This document shows positions 8,008-15,651 of a DNA stretch of 64,000 bases, one piece after another (within the stretch, counting starts at the first letter, position 1; each line of letters opens with the position of its first letter). The notes under the pieces were generated by a model. It ran no database searches. It was not told the origin of the DNA and worked only from the letters and a program-made list of their open reading frames with translations. This DNA is from Erysipelotrichaceae bacterium 7770_A6 (GTDB lineage Bacteria > Bacillota_I > Bacilli_A > Erysipelotrichales > Erysipelotrichaceae). Made by a program: the position numbers and the translations under genes. The DNA is taken from positions 1-64,000 of the forward strand of contig QQXM01000001.1 of assembly GCA_014610835.1 (NCBI GenBank), given 5' to 3'.

Positions 8008-8748
8008 ATGGAAAGATTACAAAAAGTCATTGCCGCAAGCGGCATTGCTTCTAGAAGAAAAGCAGAAGAAATGATTCAGCAGGGTCGTGTGAAAGTCAAT
8101 GGTCAGACAGTGAAAGAAATGGGTGTCAAAGTATCTACACAGGATAGAATTGAAGTCGATGGTCATGAAATCAACAAGGAAGAAAAAGTATATTATCTTT
8201 TAAATAAGCCAAAAAGAACGATTTGTTCTGTTTCTGATGATAAGGAAAGAGATACCGTTGTAGATATCATTGACTGCAAGGAAAGAATTTTTCCTGTCGG
8301 TCGATTGGATTATGAAACAACAGGATTGCTTCTTTTAACAAATGATGGTGAATTTGCCAATGGCTTAATGCATCCAAGAAATCATATCCGTAAGACATAT
8401 GAAGTCGCTGTTAAGGGTGTATTGACAGATGGCATGTGTGCTCTATTAGAAAAAGGTATAGAGCTGGAAGATGGAAAGACACTGCCTGCAGAAGTATTTG
8501 TTCTGCAAAGAAGTGAAAAGAAAAATAAAACAGTTCTACAGATTACAATTCAGGAAGGAAGAAACCGTCAGGTAAGAAGAATGATGGAATTCTTCAATTG
8601 TGAAGTGACAAGATTGAATCGTATTCAATATGCATTCCTTGATCTAGGCAATCTAAGACAAGGACAGTATCGTAAGCTGCGTATGTTTGAGGTACGCAAG
8701 CTGATGTCCATTGTAAATAAAAACGATCAGTCATTAACTGATCGCTAG
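8008..8748 (+). CDS. rluB: 23S rRNA pseudouridine synthase RluB-type
   Basis: Converts a specific uridine in 23S rRNA to pseudouridine. 246 residues. The N-terminal S4 RNA-binding domain (residues 1-60, with ASGIASRRKAEEMIQQG) is followed by the catalytic domain. The catalytic Asp lies in GRLDYETTGLLLLTNDG near residues 104-120, and the QEGRNRQVRRM motif is near 185. A good ribosome binding site (TAGGAGGG) sits 7 nt before the ATG. The last 15 nt overlap the convergent rqcH gene. Confidence 0.93.
   Translation: MERLQKVIAASGIASRRKAEEMIQQGRVKVNGQTVKEMGVKVSTQDRIEVDGHEINKEEKVYYLLNKPKRTICSVSDDKERDTVVDIIDCKERIFPVGRLDYETTGLLLLTNDGEFANGLMHPRNHIRKTYEVAVKGVLTDGMCALLEKGIELEDGKTLPAEVFVLQRSEKKNKTVLQITIQEGRNRQVRRMMEFFNCEVTRLNRIQYAFLDLGNLRQGQYRKLRMFEVRKLMSIVNKNDQSLTDR
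8719..8744 (-). terminator. Terminator of rqcH embedded in the rluB coding end
   Basis: CGATCAGT (8724-8731) pairs with ACTGATCG (8737-8744) across CATTA. Read on the minus strand, the hairpin is followed by TTTTTATTT (8715-8723). The rqcH stop lies in its loop, and the hairpin is also coding sequence of rluB. Confidence 0.75.
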
Positions 8749-10380
8749 TCCAATCGATTTTAAATACTCTTCATCTGGATCAATATAGATTGTTTTATAA
8801 GATGTGAGTTGTACCATTCCAGGTTTTGCACCTGGAATTTTTTTGAGGTCTTTGACCTGACAATAGACAACAGGAACACTGGAAGAATATCTTCCCTTAG
8901 AATAATATGCAGCAATCATTGCAGCATTACGAATGGTTTCTTCATCCAGCCTGTCACTATGTACAAGCACATGAGAACCATGGAAATCTTTTGTATGGAA
9001 CCAGTATTCACTTTTTCTGGCAAGTTTCCATGTCAATGCATCGTTCTGCAGATTATTTTTGCCATAAGTAACTGTAATGCCATTCAAAAGCGTAATGGAA
9101 GAAAGATGAGGACCATCATCCTTTTTCTTTTTCTTTGGCTTTTTCTGCTTGTCAGTCATGTAGTTCTGCTTTACAAGTTCTTCTTTGATTTCTAGCGCAG
9201 TTTCAAAATCAGCAAGATCCAGCTGTTCCAGTAAACCTTCAAAATAGGATATTTCATTTTCACAGATTGCAATCTGTTCTTCCAGATACTTCTGACCTTT
9301 TTTCAGCTTGTTATATTTTGTAAAGCATTTGCGTGCATTGGCTTTTCCATCCAGTTTTTCATCCAGTGGAACTTTGATCATCGCACCATCTTCATAGTTT
9401 TCCAGGTCGATGTATTTCAAACCTTTTGTATCATTTACATTGTATGTATAGAGCAGATCTCCATATATTTTCCATTTTTCACAATCCTTTGCTTCATCAT
9501 AGCTCTTCAATAGACGAGGAAGCTTTGTTGACTGATGTTTCAATTCTTTCTTTACAAAGTGATAGATATCTCCAGAAATGGATTTGATTCTTTCTTTTTC
9601 TTCCTTGTGGAAGTAAAGAATATCAAAAGCTTCCATCAATGGGTATTTCCTGCATTCGCCAATACTTGTAAGAGGAATGCAATGGAATACAGGAACATCA
9701 TTCACATTGGCAACATACAAAGAATCTGAACATTCAATTTCATGCATGATATCCGCAAAGCTTTCATTCATAGATAAGCGATATTCAATCTCCCTGGAAA
9801 GAAAAGGTGAAAAGCCAGCAAACTGTTTTGTTAAAGATACATTTGGATCAATTGTATGATCTGTAAATGGATTTTTTTTATCTTGTGGAGGGGTAGGTGT
9901 AAACAGCACATTTGGCTGGATGACACGCTTTTGATTTTCAAATGGAGGAATTCTCTTTAATGCATCAATGATCTTTCCATCTGCACCAACGAGAATGACA
10001 TTTGCATATTTTCCCATCAGTTCAACATACAAAGGAATATATTCAACATCTCCTAATGTGTTTCTTCTACGGATCTTCATCGTACACCAGCGGTCTAGAC
10101 CAGCCTGTGTAATTTCTTCAATGATACCGCCTTCCAGATATTTTCTTAAAAGCATAACAAAATTACCTGGCTCTTTTGGAGTCGGATAATTTCTTGTTGT
10201 AAATAACAAACGATTATATTCAGAATGCGTACTGATCAACAGCTGTTTTTTGCCATTGTTTGTATGTACCTGAAATAATACTTCTGTTGTAGAAACCTGA
10301 TAAATTTTCTGTATTCTCATCGGAAGACTGCCAGCGAGTTCCGGAATAATTTTGTGTAATAAAATACCATCTAGTGCCAT
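8734..10380 (-). CDS. rqcH: RqcH / NFACT family ribosome quality control protein
   Basis: Bacterial Rqc2 homologue. Family members bind stalled 50S subunits and add C-terminal Ala tails to the trapped peptide. 548 residues, typical length. The NFACT-N domain begins MALDGILLHKIIPEL. A long coiled-coil middle (about residues 270-400) precedes a Lys-rich segment. The NFACT-R domain has SEYWFHTKDFHGSHVLV, AAYYSKGRYSSSVPV and PGMVQLTSYKTIYI. The start has AAAGGATG as ribosome binding site and a TATGAT -10 box about 40 nt upstream on the minus strand. Convergent with rluB. Confidence 0.93.
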   Translation of the reverse strand: MALDGILLHKIIPELAGSLPMRIQKIYQVSTTEVLFQVHTNNGKKQLLISTHSEYNRLLFTTRNYPTPKEPGNFVMLLRKYLEGGIIEEITQAGLDRWCTMKIRRRNTLGDVEYIPLYVELMGKYANVILVGADGKIIDALKRIPPFENQKRVIQPNVLFTPTPPQDKKNPFTDHTIDPNVSLTKQFAGFSPFLSREIEYRLSMNESFADIMHEIECSDSLYVANVNDVPVFHCIPLTSIGECRKYPLMEAFDILYFHKEEKERIKSISGDIYHFVKKELKHQSTKLPRLLKSYDEAKDCEKWKIYGDLLYTYNVNDTKGLKYIDLENYEDGAMIKVPLDEKLDGKANARKCFTKYNKLKKGQKYLEEQIAICENEISYFEGLLEQLDLADFETALEIKEELVKQNYMTDKQKKPKKKKKDDGPHLSSITLLNGITVTYGKNNLQNDALTWKLARKSEYWFHTKDFHGSHVLVHSDRLDEETIRNAAMIAAYYSKGRYSSSVPVVYCQVKDLKKIPGAKPGMVQLTSYKTIYIDPDEEYLKSIGLAIS

Positions 10381-10470
10381 TGTTCTTTACATCCTTTAAT
10401 GAGTACTATCATACCATTGACGCAACAAATGAAAAAGAGTAATCTAGTATGCAAACAAAAGAGGTGAATG

Positions 10471-11040
10471 ATGGAAAATAAAGGTTTGTTGATTGTATTG
10501 AGTGGACCAAGTGGTGTAGGAAAAGGAACAATTTTAAAGAAATTTGTGAATGATCCATCTTTAAAACTTGCATTCTCTGTTTCTATGACGACACGTGCAA
10601 AAAGAGAAGGTGAAGAAGAAGGCGTAAACTATTACTACGTTACAAAGGAAAGATTCCAGGAAGCCATCGACAATGGTGAATTGCTGGAACATGCAGAATT
10701 TGTTGGAAACTGCTATGGTACACCTTTAAAGGAAGTGGAACGTTTAAGAAATGAAGGAAAGAATGTTCTGCTTGAAATTGAAGTACAGGGTGCACAACAA
10801 GTCATGGCGAAAGCAAAAGATGCATTAACAATCTTTATCGTACCACCAAGCATGGAAGAATTAGAAAAGAGAATTCGTGGCAGAGGTACAGAAAGTAATG
10901 ATGTTATCGAATCTAGACTTGCGAAGGCAAAAGGGGAGCTTGCATTAAAAGACAAGTATGAATATGTCGTATGTAATGATGATGTGGATCGTGCCGCAAG
11001 TGAAATCACAAATATCATTAAAAAACATATGGCAAAATAA
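10471..11040 (+). CDS. gmk: Guanylate kinase
   Basis: Phosphorylates GMP to GDP. 189 residues. P-loop GPSGVGKGT near residues 10-18, the GMP-binding MTTRAKREGEEEGVNYYYV, and the lid region GRGTESNDVIESRL. Two ATG codons are adjacent (10468 and 10471). 10471 gives the better distance to GAGGTG. rpoZ, which often follows gmk, is absent here; the locus is followed directly by two small RNA repeats. Confidence 0.95.
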   Translation: MENKGLLIVLSGPSGVGKGTILKKFVNDPSLKLAFSVSMTTRAKREGEEEGVNYYYVTKERFQEAIDNGELLEHAEFVGNCYGTPLKEVERLRNEGKNVLLEIEVQGAQQVMAKAKDALTIFIVPPSMEELEKRIRGRGTESNDVIESRLAKAKGELALKDKYEYVVCNDDVDRAASEITNIIKKHMAK

Positions 11041-11063
11041 TTTTATGCTATTGTATTAATGAA

Positions 11064-11146
11064 GAGTTACCGATGAGCGGTTGACTCCACATTTAGTTAA
11101 AAATGACCACTAAAGTTTGGGAGCTACTAGCGGTCATTTTTCTTTA
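11064..11146 (+). ncRNA. Small RNA copy 1 (candidate type I antitoxin RNA)
   Basis: About 83 nt, almost identical to the element at 11248. The 5' part GAGTTACC...GGTTGACTC can fold as a short hairpin. The 3' part is an intrinsic terminator (AAAATGACC...GGTCATTTTT) ending in T residues. A TGCTATTGT extended -10 lies just upstream, after the gmk stop. No open frame inside. Its 3' half is complementary to the end of the toxin-like gene at 11311-11424. Confidence 0.65.
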
Positions 11147-11247
11147 CCAATTTACCAATTCAATAAACTTGTAAAAAGCACTTGTAAAAAGATTCGTATG
11201 TAATCTTTTCATTTTTTGTATTTGTGCTAATATAAAGATGTAAAAAA

Positions 11248-11330
11248 GAGTTACCGATGAGCGGTTAACTCCAAGATTAGTTGAAAATGACCACTAAAGT
11301 TTGGAAGAGTCTAGCGGTCATTTTTCTTTT
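11248..11330 (+). ncRNA. Small RNA copy 2 (candidate type I antitoxin RNA)
   Basis: Second copy of the 83-nt unit, about 184 bp downstream, with only about ten differences. It is preceded by TGCTAATAT, an extended -10. Its terminator hairpin overlaps, on the opposite strand, the last codons of the small hydrophobic peptide gene. The two transcripts would therefore meet tail to tail and share a bidirectional terminator, as in Fst/par-type loci. Confidence 0.65.
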
Positions 11331-11424
11331 TATTTTTTGATTCCAGATAGGAATCAACTGCGATACAAAAACTAAAGATTGAGAATATCAACGATATTAC
11401 ACCAATCAGTGAATCCATTGTCAT
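11311..11424 (-). CDS. Small hydrophobic peptide, candidate type I toxin (holin-like)
   Basis: 37 residues: MTMDSLIGVISLIF, then more hydrophobic residues forming one membrane helix, then a charged tail ESKNKKKNDR. This is the usual layout of type I toxins of the Fst/TxpA/holin-like class (short N terminus, single helix, basic tail). The start ATG (11422-11424) has GAGGG 7 nt upstream. The final codons lie inside the terminator of small RNA copy 2 on the opposite strand. No family is asserted by similarity; the case rests on size, hydrophobicity and the antisense arrangement. Confidence 0.6.
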   Translation of the reverse strand: MTMDSLIGVISLIFSIFSFCIAVDSYLESKNKKKNDR

Positions 11425-11431
11425 ATGCAAT

Positions 11432-11530
11432 CCCTCAAAAGAGAGTATCTAAGAAAAGAACCCTCTCTTGTTTTCCTTTCTATAAAGCTAACATTTGAGG
11501 GAGCCAACCGCTTACCGTTTCTGGTAACTC
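11432..11530 (-). promoter_or_regulatory. Toxin mRNA leader with ribosome binding site sequestered by a distal arm
   Basis: On the minus strand the leader contains CCCTCAAA (11494-11501), which is perfectly complementary to TTTGAGGG (11432-11439). That arm includes the GAGGG ribosome binding site of the peptide. The leader also carries a GAGTTACC...GGTTGGCTCC element (11500-11530) resembling the 5' end of both small RNAs. A TAAAAT -10 lies further upstream near 11560. Confidence 0.55.
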
Positions 11531-11632
11531 ATGGCATTTCTGCCACTTATATTTTACTATAAGAGACATGAAAATACTTTTGAAACAATATGGAGAAATG
11601 TGTGAAGAATTAAAAAGATATTTCTCATATGG

Positions 11633-11737
11633 ATGGCATATTTTGGCACTGCAGAATCCTTTTGTATCGATCTTGGATTCTGGATTGGGTTGTTTCTTGT
11701 CATGATGATTGTGATCTTGATAAATCTTGTGTACTAA
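11633..11737 (+). CDS. Possible 34-residue membrane peptide
   Basis: ATG at 11633 opens a frame of 34 codons. The last 20 or so residues are strongly hydrophobic (WIGLFLVMMIVILINLVY), a single membrane span. There is no clear ribosome binding site and no relative was recognised, so it may be spurious. Its position beside a type I toxin-like locus is the reason for listing it. Confidence 0.3.
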   Translation: MAYFGTAESFCIDLGFWIGLFLVMMIVILINLVY

Positions 11738-11761
11738 ACAATGACACTAAAAAGAAAGTGT

Positions 11762-11799
11762 AAAAAAAAGCACAGAAAACTTACTTCAGTTTCTCTGTG
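11762..11799 (-). terminator. Terminator of rnhC, overlapping its stop codon
   Basis: On the minus strand CACAGAGAAAC (11789-11799) pairs with GTTTTCTGTG (11771-11780, one bulge) and is followed by a T-run at 11762-11769. The stop codon at 11781-11783 lies in the loop. Confidence 0.75.
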
Positions 11800-12650
11800 T
11801 TTTTAAAATGTAGTTTTGCAACGTTTTCTAATGCATCAAAACCATATTGCTTCACAAACTGTTTCGCACATGCATCGACATTGCTTCCAGCACCTTTTGC
11901 AAAATGCATATTCCATTTTGCATCCATTTCTTCCATTTTCTTCAAGAAGGCATAGCGTGCAATAACAGATGCACATCCAACCGCAATATATTTATCTTCT
12001 GCTTTTGTTTCAAAGTGAATGTTTCGAATGACCATCGGTTCATTTTGAATATAACGGTAATAGCTTCTTTCTGGTGTGAACTGATCAATGACTTTGAGCT
12101 GTGGCAAGCCATATTTGCGATTTAGATGGACGTATGCCTGATTATGCAGTTTTGCCTTGATCGCATTGAGGTTGTTTGTTTCATGTACAGCATTATATTT
12201 CTTGTTATCTACGATGAGTAAAGAATGTGGAACCTTCGCAATGATTTCAGGTGCAATCTTTAAGATATCTTCATCTTTGAGCTGCTTAGAATCTCTAACA
12301 CCTAAAGAATGCAGAAGGGCATCTGTATTCTTATCTACGATTGCGGCACATACAACAACAGGTCCAAAATAATCTCCTGTACCAACTTCATCTGACCCAG
12401 CCTGTGGAAGGGTATCCTTCACTGCAAGCTTAGGCTGCATCAATTCTTCTTCCATAAATGGAGAAGCATATACATTTGCTTCCTTTCCCTGAAAGACTGT
12501 CTTTCCAGATGTATAGCAGGTAATGACGCAATTCTCACATTTCAGCTGCCATTTGGCATATTGAGGTGGTGTTTTTGCATTTTCACTCCATGCTTCGTAT
12601 AATTTCGCTTCTTGCGCGTGTGTTAACTTTAATGTTATGACGTTTGGCAT
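11781..12650 (-). CDS. rnhC: Ribonuclease HIII
   Basis: Degrades RNA in RNA-DNA hybrids. 289 residues. An N-terminal TBP-like substrate-binding domain (residues 1-75) precedes the type 2 RNase H domain. GSDEVGTGDYFGPVVV near residues 85-100 carries the Asp-Glu pair with the DEVG(T/K)GD signature of RNase HIII. ASVIARYAFL and a C-terminal Asp-containing helix follow. The start was set at ATG 12650 (MPNVIT) because a TACAAT -10 box lies only 7 nt upstream; the longer frame to 12695 would cross this promoter and that of the divergent cvpA gene. Confidence 0.92.
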   Translation of the reverse strand: MPNVITLKLTHAQEAKLYEAWSENAKTPPQYAKWQLKCENCVITCYTSGKTVFQGKEANVYASPFMEEELMQPKLAVKDTLPQAGSDEVGTGDYFGPVVVCAAIVDKNTDALLHSLGVRDSKQLKDEDILKIAPEIIAKVPHSLLIVDNKKYNAVHETNNLNAIKAKLHNQAYVHLNRKYGLPQLKVIDQFTPERSYYRYIQNEPMVIRNIHFETKAEDKYIAVGCASVIARYAFLKKMEEMDAKWNMHFAKGAGSNVDACAKQFVKQYGFDALENVAKLHFKNTEKLK

Positions 12651-12653
12651 GTA

Positions 12654-12688
12654 TTCAATTGTACCATTGAATACAATGATGGTAAAAT
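12654..12688. promoter_or_regulatory. Back-to-back leaderless promoters of rnhC and cvpA
   Basis: Minus strand: TACAAT at 12663-12658, 7 nt before the rnhC ATG. Plus strand: TAAAAT at 12683-12688, 7 nt before the cvpA ATG. Between them lies an imperfect inverted repeat TTCAAT-N6-ATTGAA (about 12654-12671). Only 45 bp separate the two start codons, and neither has a Shine-Dalgarno sequence. Confidence 0.6.
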
Positions 12689-12695
12689 AGCACAT

Positions 12696-13325
12696 ATGGT
12701 AAATTTAAATGAATCAATGATCATGCCAGTTAATGGCATTGTAATCCTGCTTGCATTCGTATGCATGTGGAATGGATATCGCAAAGGACTGTTACGTTCT
12801 TTATTGTCACTTGCTGGAACAGTTGCTTCCTTTTATCTTGCATGGATGTTTTCTGAAAACTTAAGTACTTCTATGCCTTTGATCAGGAATACAAATTTAG
12901 ATCCACTTTTACAGACGCTCACAGCACAGTACTACACACTTGCAAATCGACTGCTCTATTTTGTAATTTTATTTCTAGTATTCCGTATTGTATGCATACT
13001 TCTAGATTTCTTGCTCAAAGTACTGCAGACGATGCCTGGCTATCACTTTGTATCAAGTGTATCAGGTATGATACTAGGTCTCATACAGACATGTATCTGG
13101 TGTCTGGTAATATGCGTTGTACTGGAAAGTCCCGTATTTTATCATGGCTCTATGATTGTAAATGAAACGATACTTTCACCAATCAAGGAAGCAGGCACAC
13201 TTGTATTTACTTCATTTTCACTTCCACTTCAGCAGGCAGATATGCTTTCTGAAATGCTGCAGGAAGTGGAACAGAACAAAAACAGATTAGAAGAGTTTCA
13301 AAAAATCTTCTCACAGGGAGAATAA
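12696..13325 (+). CDS. cvpA: CvpA family membrane protein
   Basis: 209 residues with four hydrophobic segments in the first 150 residues (NGIVILLAFVCMW, LLSLAGTVASFYLAW, LLYFVILFLVFRIVCILLDFLL and VSGMILGLIQTCIWCLVICVV) and a Glu/Lys-rich cytoplasmic end. The early WNGYRKGLLRS is typical of the CvpA/YshB family. In Bacillus yshB likewise sits next to mutSB and rnhC, which supports the call. Biochemical role unknown. The gene ends 3 bp before mutS2. Confidence 0.82.
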   Translation: MVNLNESMIMPVNGIVILLAFVCMWNGYRKGLLRSLLSLAGTVASFYLAWMFSENLSTSMPLIRNTNLDPLLQTLTAQYYTLANRLLYFVILFLVFRIVCILLDFLLKVLQTMPGYHFVSSVSGMILGLIQTCIWCLVICVVLESPVFYHGSMIVNETILSPIKEAGTLVFTSFSLPLQQADMLSEMLQEVEQNKNRLEEFQKIFSQGE

Positions 13326-13328
13326 GAT

Positions 13329-15647
13329 ATGTCTATTGAAAATGCATTAGAGTTAAACACAATCCTCCAGCAGGTAGAAAAATACAGCTGTTTTTCTTTA
13401 GGGAAAAAGCTGATTCAAAATACAAAACCAACATATGAATCACTTTTGATTCAACAGGAAAACGAAAGAATCAAAGAAGCACTGGCTTGTACTGTTCAAT
13501 ATGGTTCACTGCCAATCCAGGGGTTCCATGACATTCGAGAAATCTTAGACAATGCTTTAAAAGGCAGAATTCTTTCTTCCTTTGATCTCTTGAAAGAATA
13601 TCAGGTCATTTTAGGCATCAAGGCAATCTTGTCATATGAAAAGTCATGCGGCGATATTGCACATCCAGCACTCAATGATCTTTATTCAACGCTGATCGTA
13701 CATACAAAAGTAGAAACAATGTTGAATCATTGTCTTAATGAATACGGTGAAATCAAAGATAATGCAACACCTGCATTAAAAACAATTCGCGCGCAGTTAA
13801 GAAATATTGATGCAGAAATAACATCTGTCGCAACTCACTTTTTAAAGTCTCACAAAGATACATGTGTTGATGGCATTATCACAAACCGTAACGGCAGATG
13901 TGTTGTACTTGTCAAGGCAAGTGACAAGAATACATTTGGTGGATTTGTATATGGGGATTCCCAATCTGGAAATACATCATACATCGAACCGCCAGCACTC
14001 ATTTCCATCAATAACAGAAAACAGGAACTTGTATCTTCAGAACAGGAAGAAATTGCGAAAATACTGAAAGAATGTTCCAAAGCTGTTAGTAGCGTTGCTG
14101 AAGAAGAAAAGGCAAACATTGAAACAGTTGCAATTTTAGATTGTATTTTTGCAAAAGCATCCTGGGGAAAAGATCGTGATGCAACGGCAGCTTCTTTAAC
14201 AAAAGAAAAAGAAATTTCTATTACAGATGCACGTCATCCACTCATTGATCCTTTGAAGGTTGTCAGCAACTCCTATCACTTAACAAAAGAAAAGAAGATA
14301 TTATTGATTACAGGTCCAAATACAGGCGGCAAGACAGTTTCCATGAAAATCATTGGCTTATTTACACTTATGACATATTGTGGAATGCCTATTCCTTGTA
14401 AAGAAGCCGTGATTCCATTCTTTGATCGTGTATTCGTTGATATTGGAGATGAACAGTCAGTCGAATCTTCCTTGTCTTCTTTTTCATCACATATGAAGAA
14501 ACAGGCTGAAGTATGTCAGTATGCAACAAAAGATTCTCTTGTCTTGTTAGATGAAGTTGGTTCTGGTACAGATCCTAGAGAAGGAGAAGCACTTGCCATT
14601 TCTATTATGAATGAATTACGTCATCTTGGTACGATGGCCGTTTTAACAACACACTATGACCGCTTGAAGGCATATGGAAAAAGACATGCGGATATCATGA
14701 TTGCTTCCGTACAGTTTGATACAAATACATTGTCTCCAACGTATCGTTATCTTGAAGGAATGAGCGGTCAATCCAATGCATTTGAAATTGCGGAGAGATA
14801 TGGCCTACCAAAATCGATTGTAAAATATGCAAGATATTTGAAGAATCAGGCAAAAACAAAAGAAGACGAACTGATTGAACAGCTAGAAAAAGAACTCAAT
14901 GAAGCAACACTGAAGCAGGATGCGTTAAACAAGCAGCTTGCTGAGATTGAAAAGCTGAAGAAACAGTTAACAAAAGAAAAAGATGCATTGGAAAAACAGA
15001 AAGAAAACCTGCAGACAAAGGCAAAGAAAGAAGCAGATGCCTATGTTGCTACAGTGCAGAATAAAGCAAACCGTATCTTAAAAGATATTCGCAAGCGTCA
15101 GGAACAAGTCAAGTATCATGAAGCATTGCAGGCAGTCCAGGAATTGAATTCTTTCTATGATACACCACAAGAAGAGGAAGAAGAAAAACAATACGTATTC
15201 CATGTTGGAGATGCGGTTGAACTCAAAGGTAATTCACAAGTATGTGAAATCATTTCTATCAAGAAGAAAGATATTACAATTTTAATGAATGGCAGGGAAG
15301 TACGTGTGAAACCAAACCAGATTCGTCCAAGTATTCATGTGCTTCCAAAGATGAAGAAACAGGACAATGTCAGTATCAATACAGGGCGTTCTTTATTTAC
15401 AACAATGCCTTTAGAAGTGAATCTGATTGGCTTGCATGTAGATGAAGCCATGGAGAAACTGGACAGCTACATGGACCAGGCTTCTCTCAATGGATTAAAG
15501 AGTTTCCGTATCATTCATGGAGATGGTACTGGTAGACTCCGTAAAGCTGTTCACGAAAGATTAAAACGTGACAGTGGTGTCAAAGAATTTCGATTGGGCA
15601 TGCCACAAGAAGGTGGTACAGGTGCAACGATCGTTACAATGAAGTAA
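13329..15647 (+). CDS. mutS2: MutS2 family ATPase / endonuclease
   Basis: 772 residues, normal family length. No mismatch-recognition domain I. Order: core/clamp helices, an ATPase with Walker A GPNTGGKT near residue 330, Walker B LVLLDEVGSGTDPREGEAL and the TTHYDRLK switch, a long coiled coil (about residues 515-610), and a C-terminal Smr nuclease domain (about 697-772) with LIGLHVDEAMEKL and IIHGDGTGRLRKAV. Members suppress recombination and split collided ribosomes. Part of the cvpA-mutS2-uvrC run. Confidence 0.95.
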   Translation: MSIENALELNTILQQVEKYSCFSLGKKLIQNTKPTYESLLIQQENERIKEALACTVQYGSLPIQGFHDIREILDNALKGRILSSFDLLKEYQVILGIKAILSYEKSCGDIAHPALNDLYSTLIVHTKVETMLNHCLNEYGEIKDNATPALKTIRAQLRNIDAEITSVATHFLKSHKDTCVDGIITNRNGRCVVLVKASDKNTFGGFVYGDSQSGNTSYIEPPALISINNRKQELVSSEQEEIAKILKECSKAVSSVAEEEKANIETVAILDCIFAKASWGKDRDATAASLTKEKEISITDARHPLIDPLKVVSNSYHLTKEKKILLITGPNTGGKTVSMKIIGLFTLMTYCGMPIPCKEAVIPFFDRVFVDIGDEQSVESSLSSFSSHMKKQAEVCQYATKDSLVLLDEVGSGTDPREGEALAISIMNELRHLGTMAVLTTHYDRLKAYGKRHADIMIASVQFDTNTLSPTYRYLEGMSGQSNAFEIAERYGLPKSIVKYARYLKNQAKTKEDELIEQLEKELNEATLKQDALNKQLAEIEKLKKQLTKEKDALEKQKENLQTKAKKEADAYVATVQNKANRILKDIRKRQEQVKYHEALQAVQELNSFYDTPQEEEEEKQYVFHVGDAVELKGNSQVCEIISIKKKDITILMNGREVRVKPNQIRPSIHVLPKMKKQDNVSINTGRSLFTTMPLEVNLIGLHVDEAMEKLDSYMDQASLNGLKSFRIIHGDGTGRLRKAVHERLKRDSGVKEFRLGMPQEGGTGATIVTMK

Positions 15648-15651
15648 ATCT

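Noticed and set aside
8809-9195. Plus-strand frames inside rqcH
   Set aside because: Antisense shadows of a well-supported gene with no start signals.
11064-11330. Two-unit repeat considered as a CRISPR or integration site
   Set aside because: Each unit has its own promoter and terminator and there are only two copies about 184 bp apart with no cas genes; a pair of small RNAs fits better.
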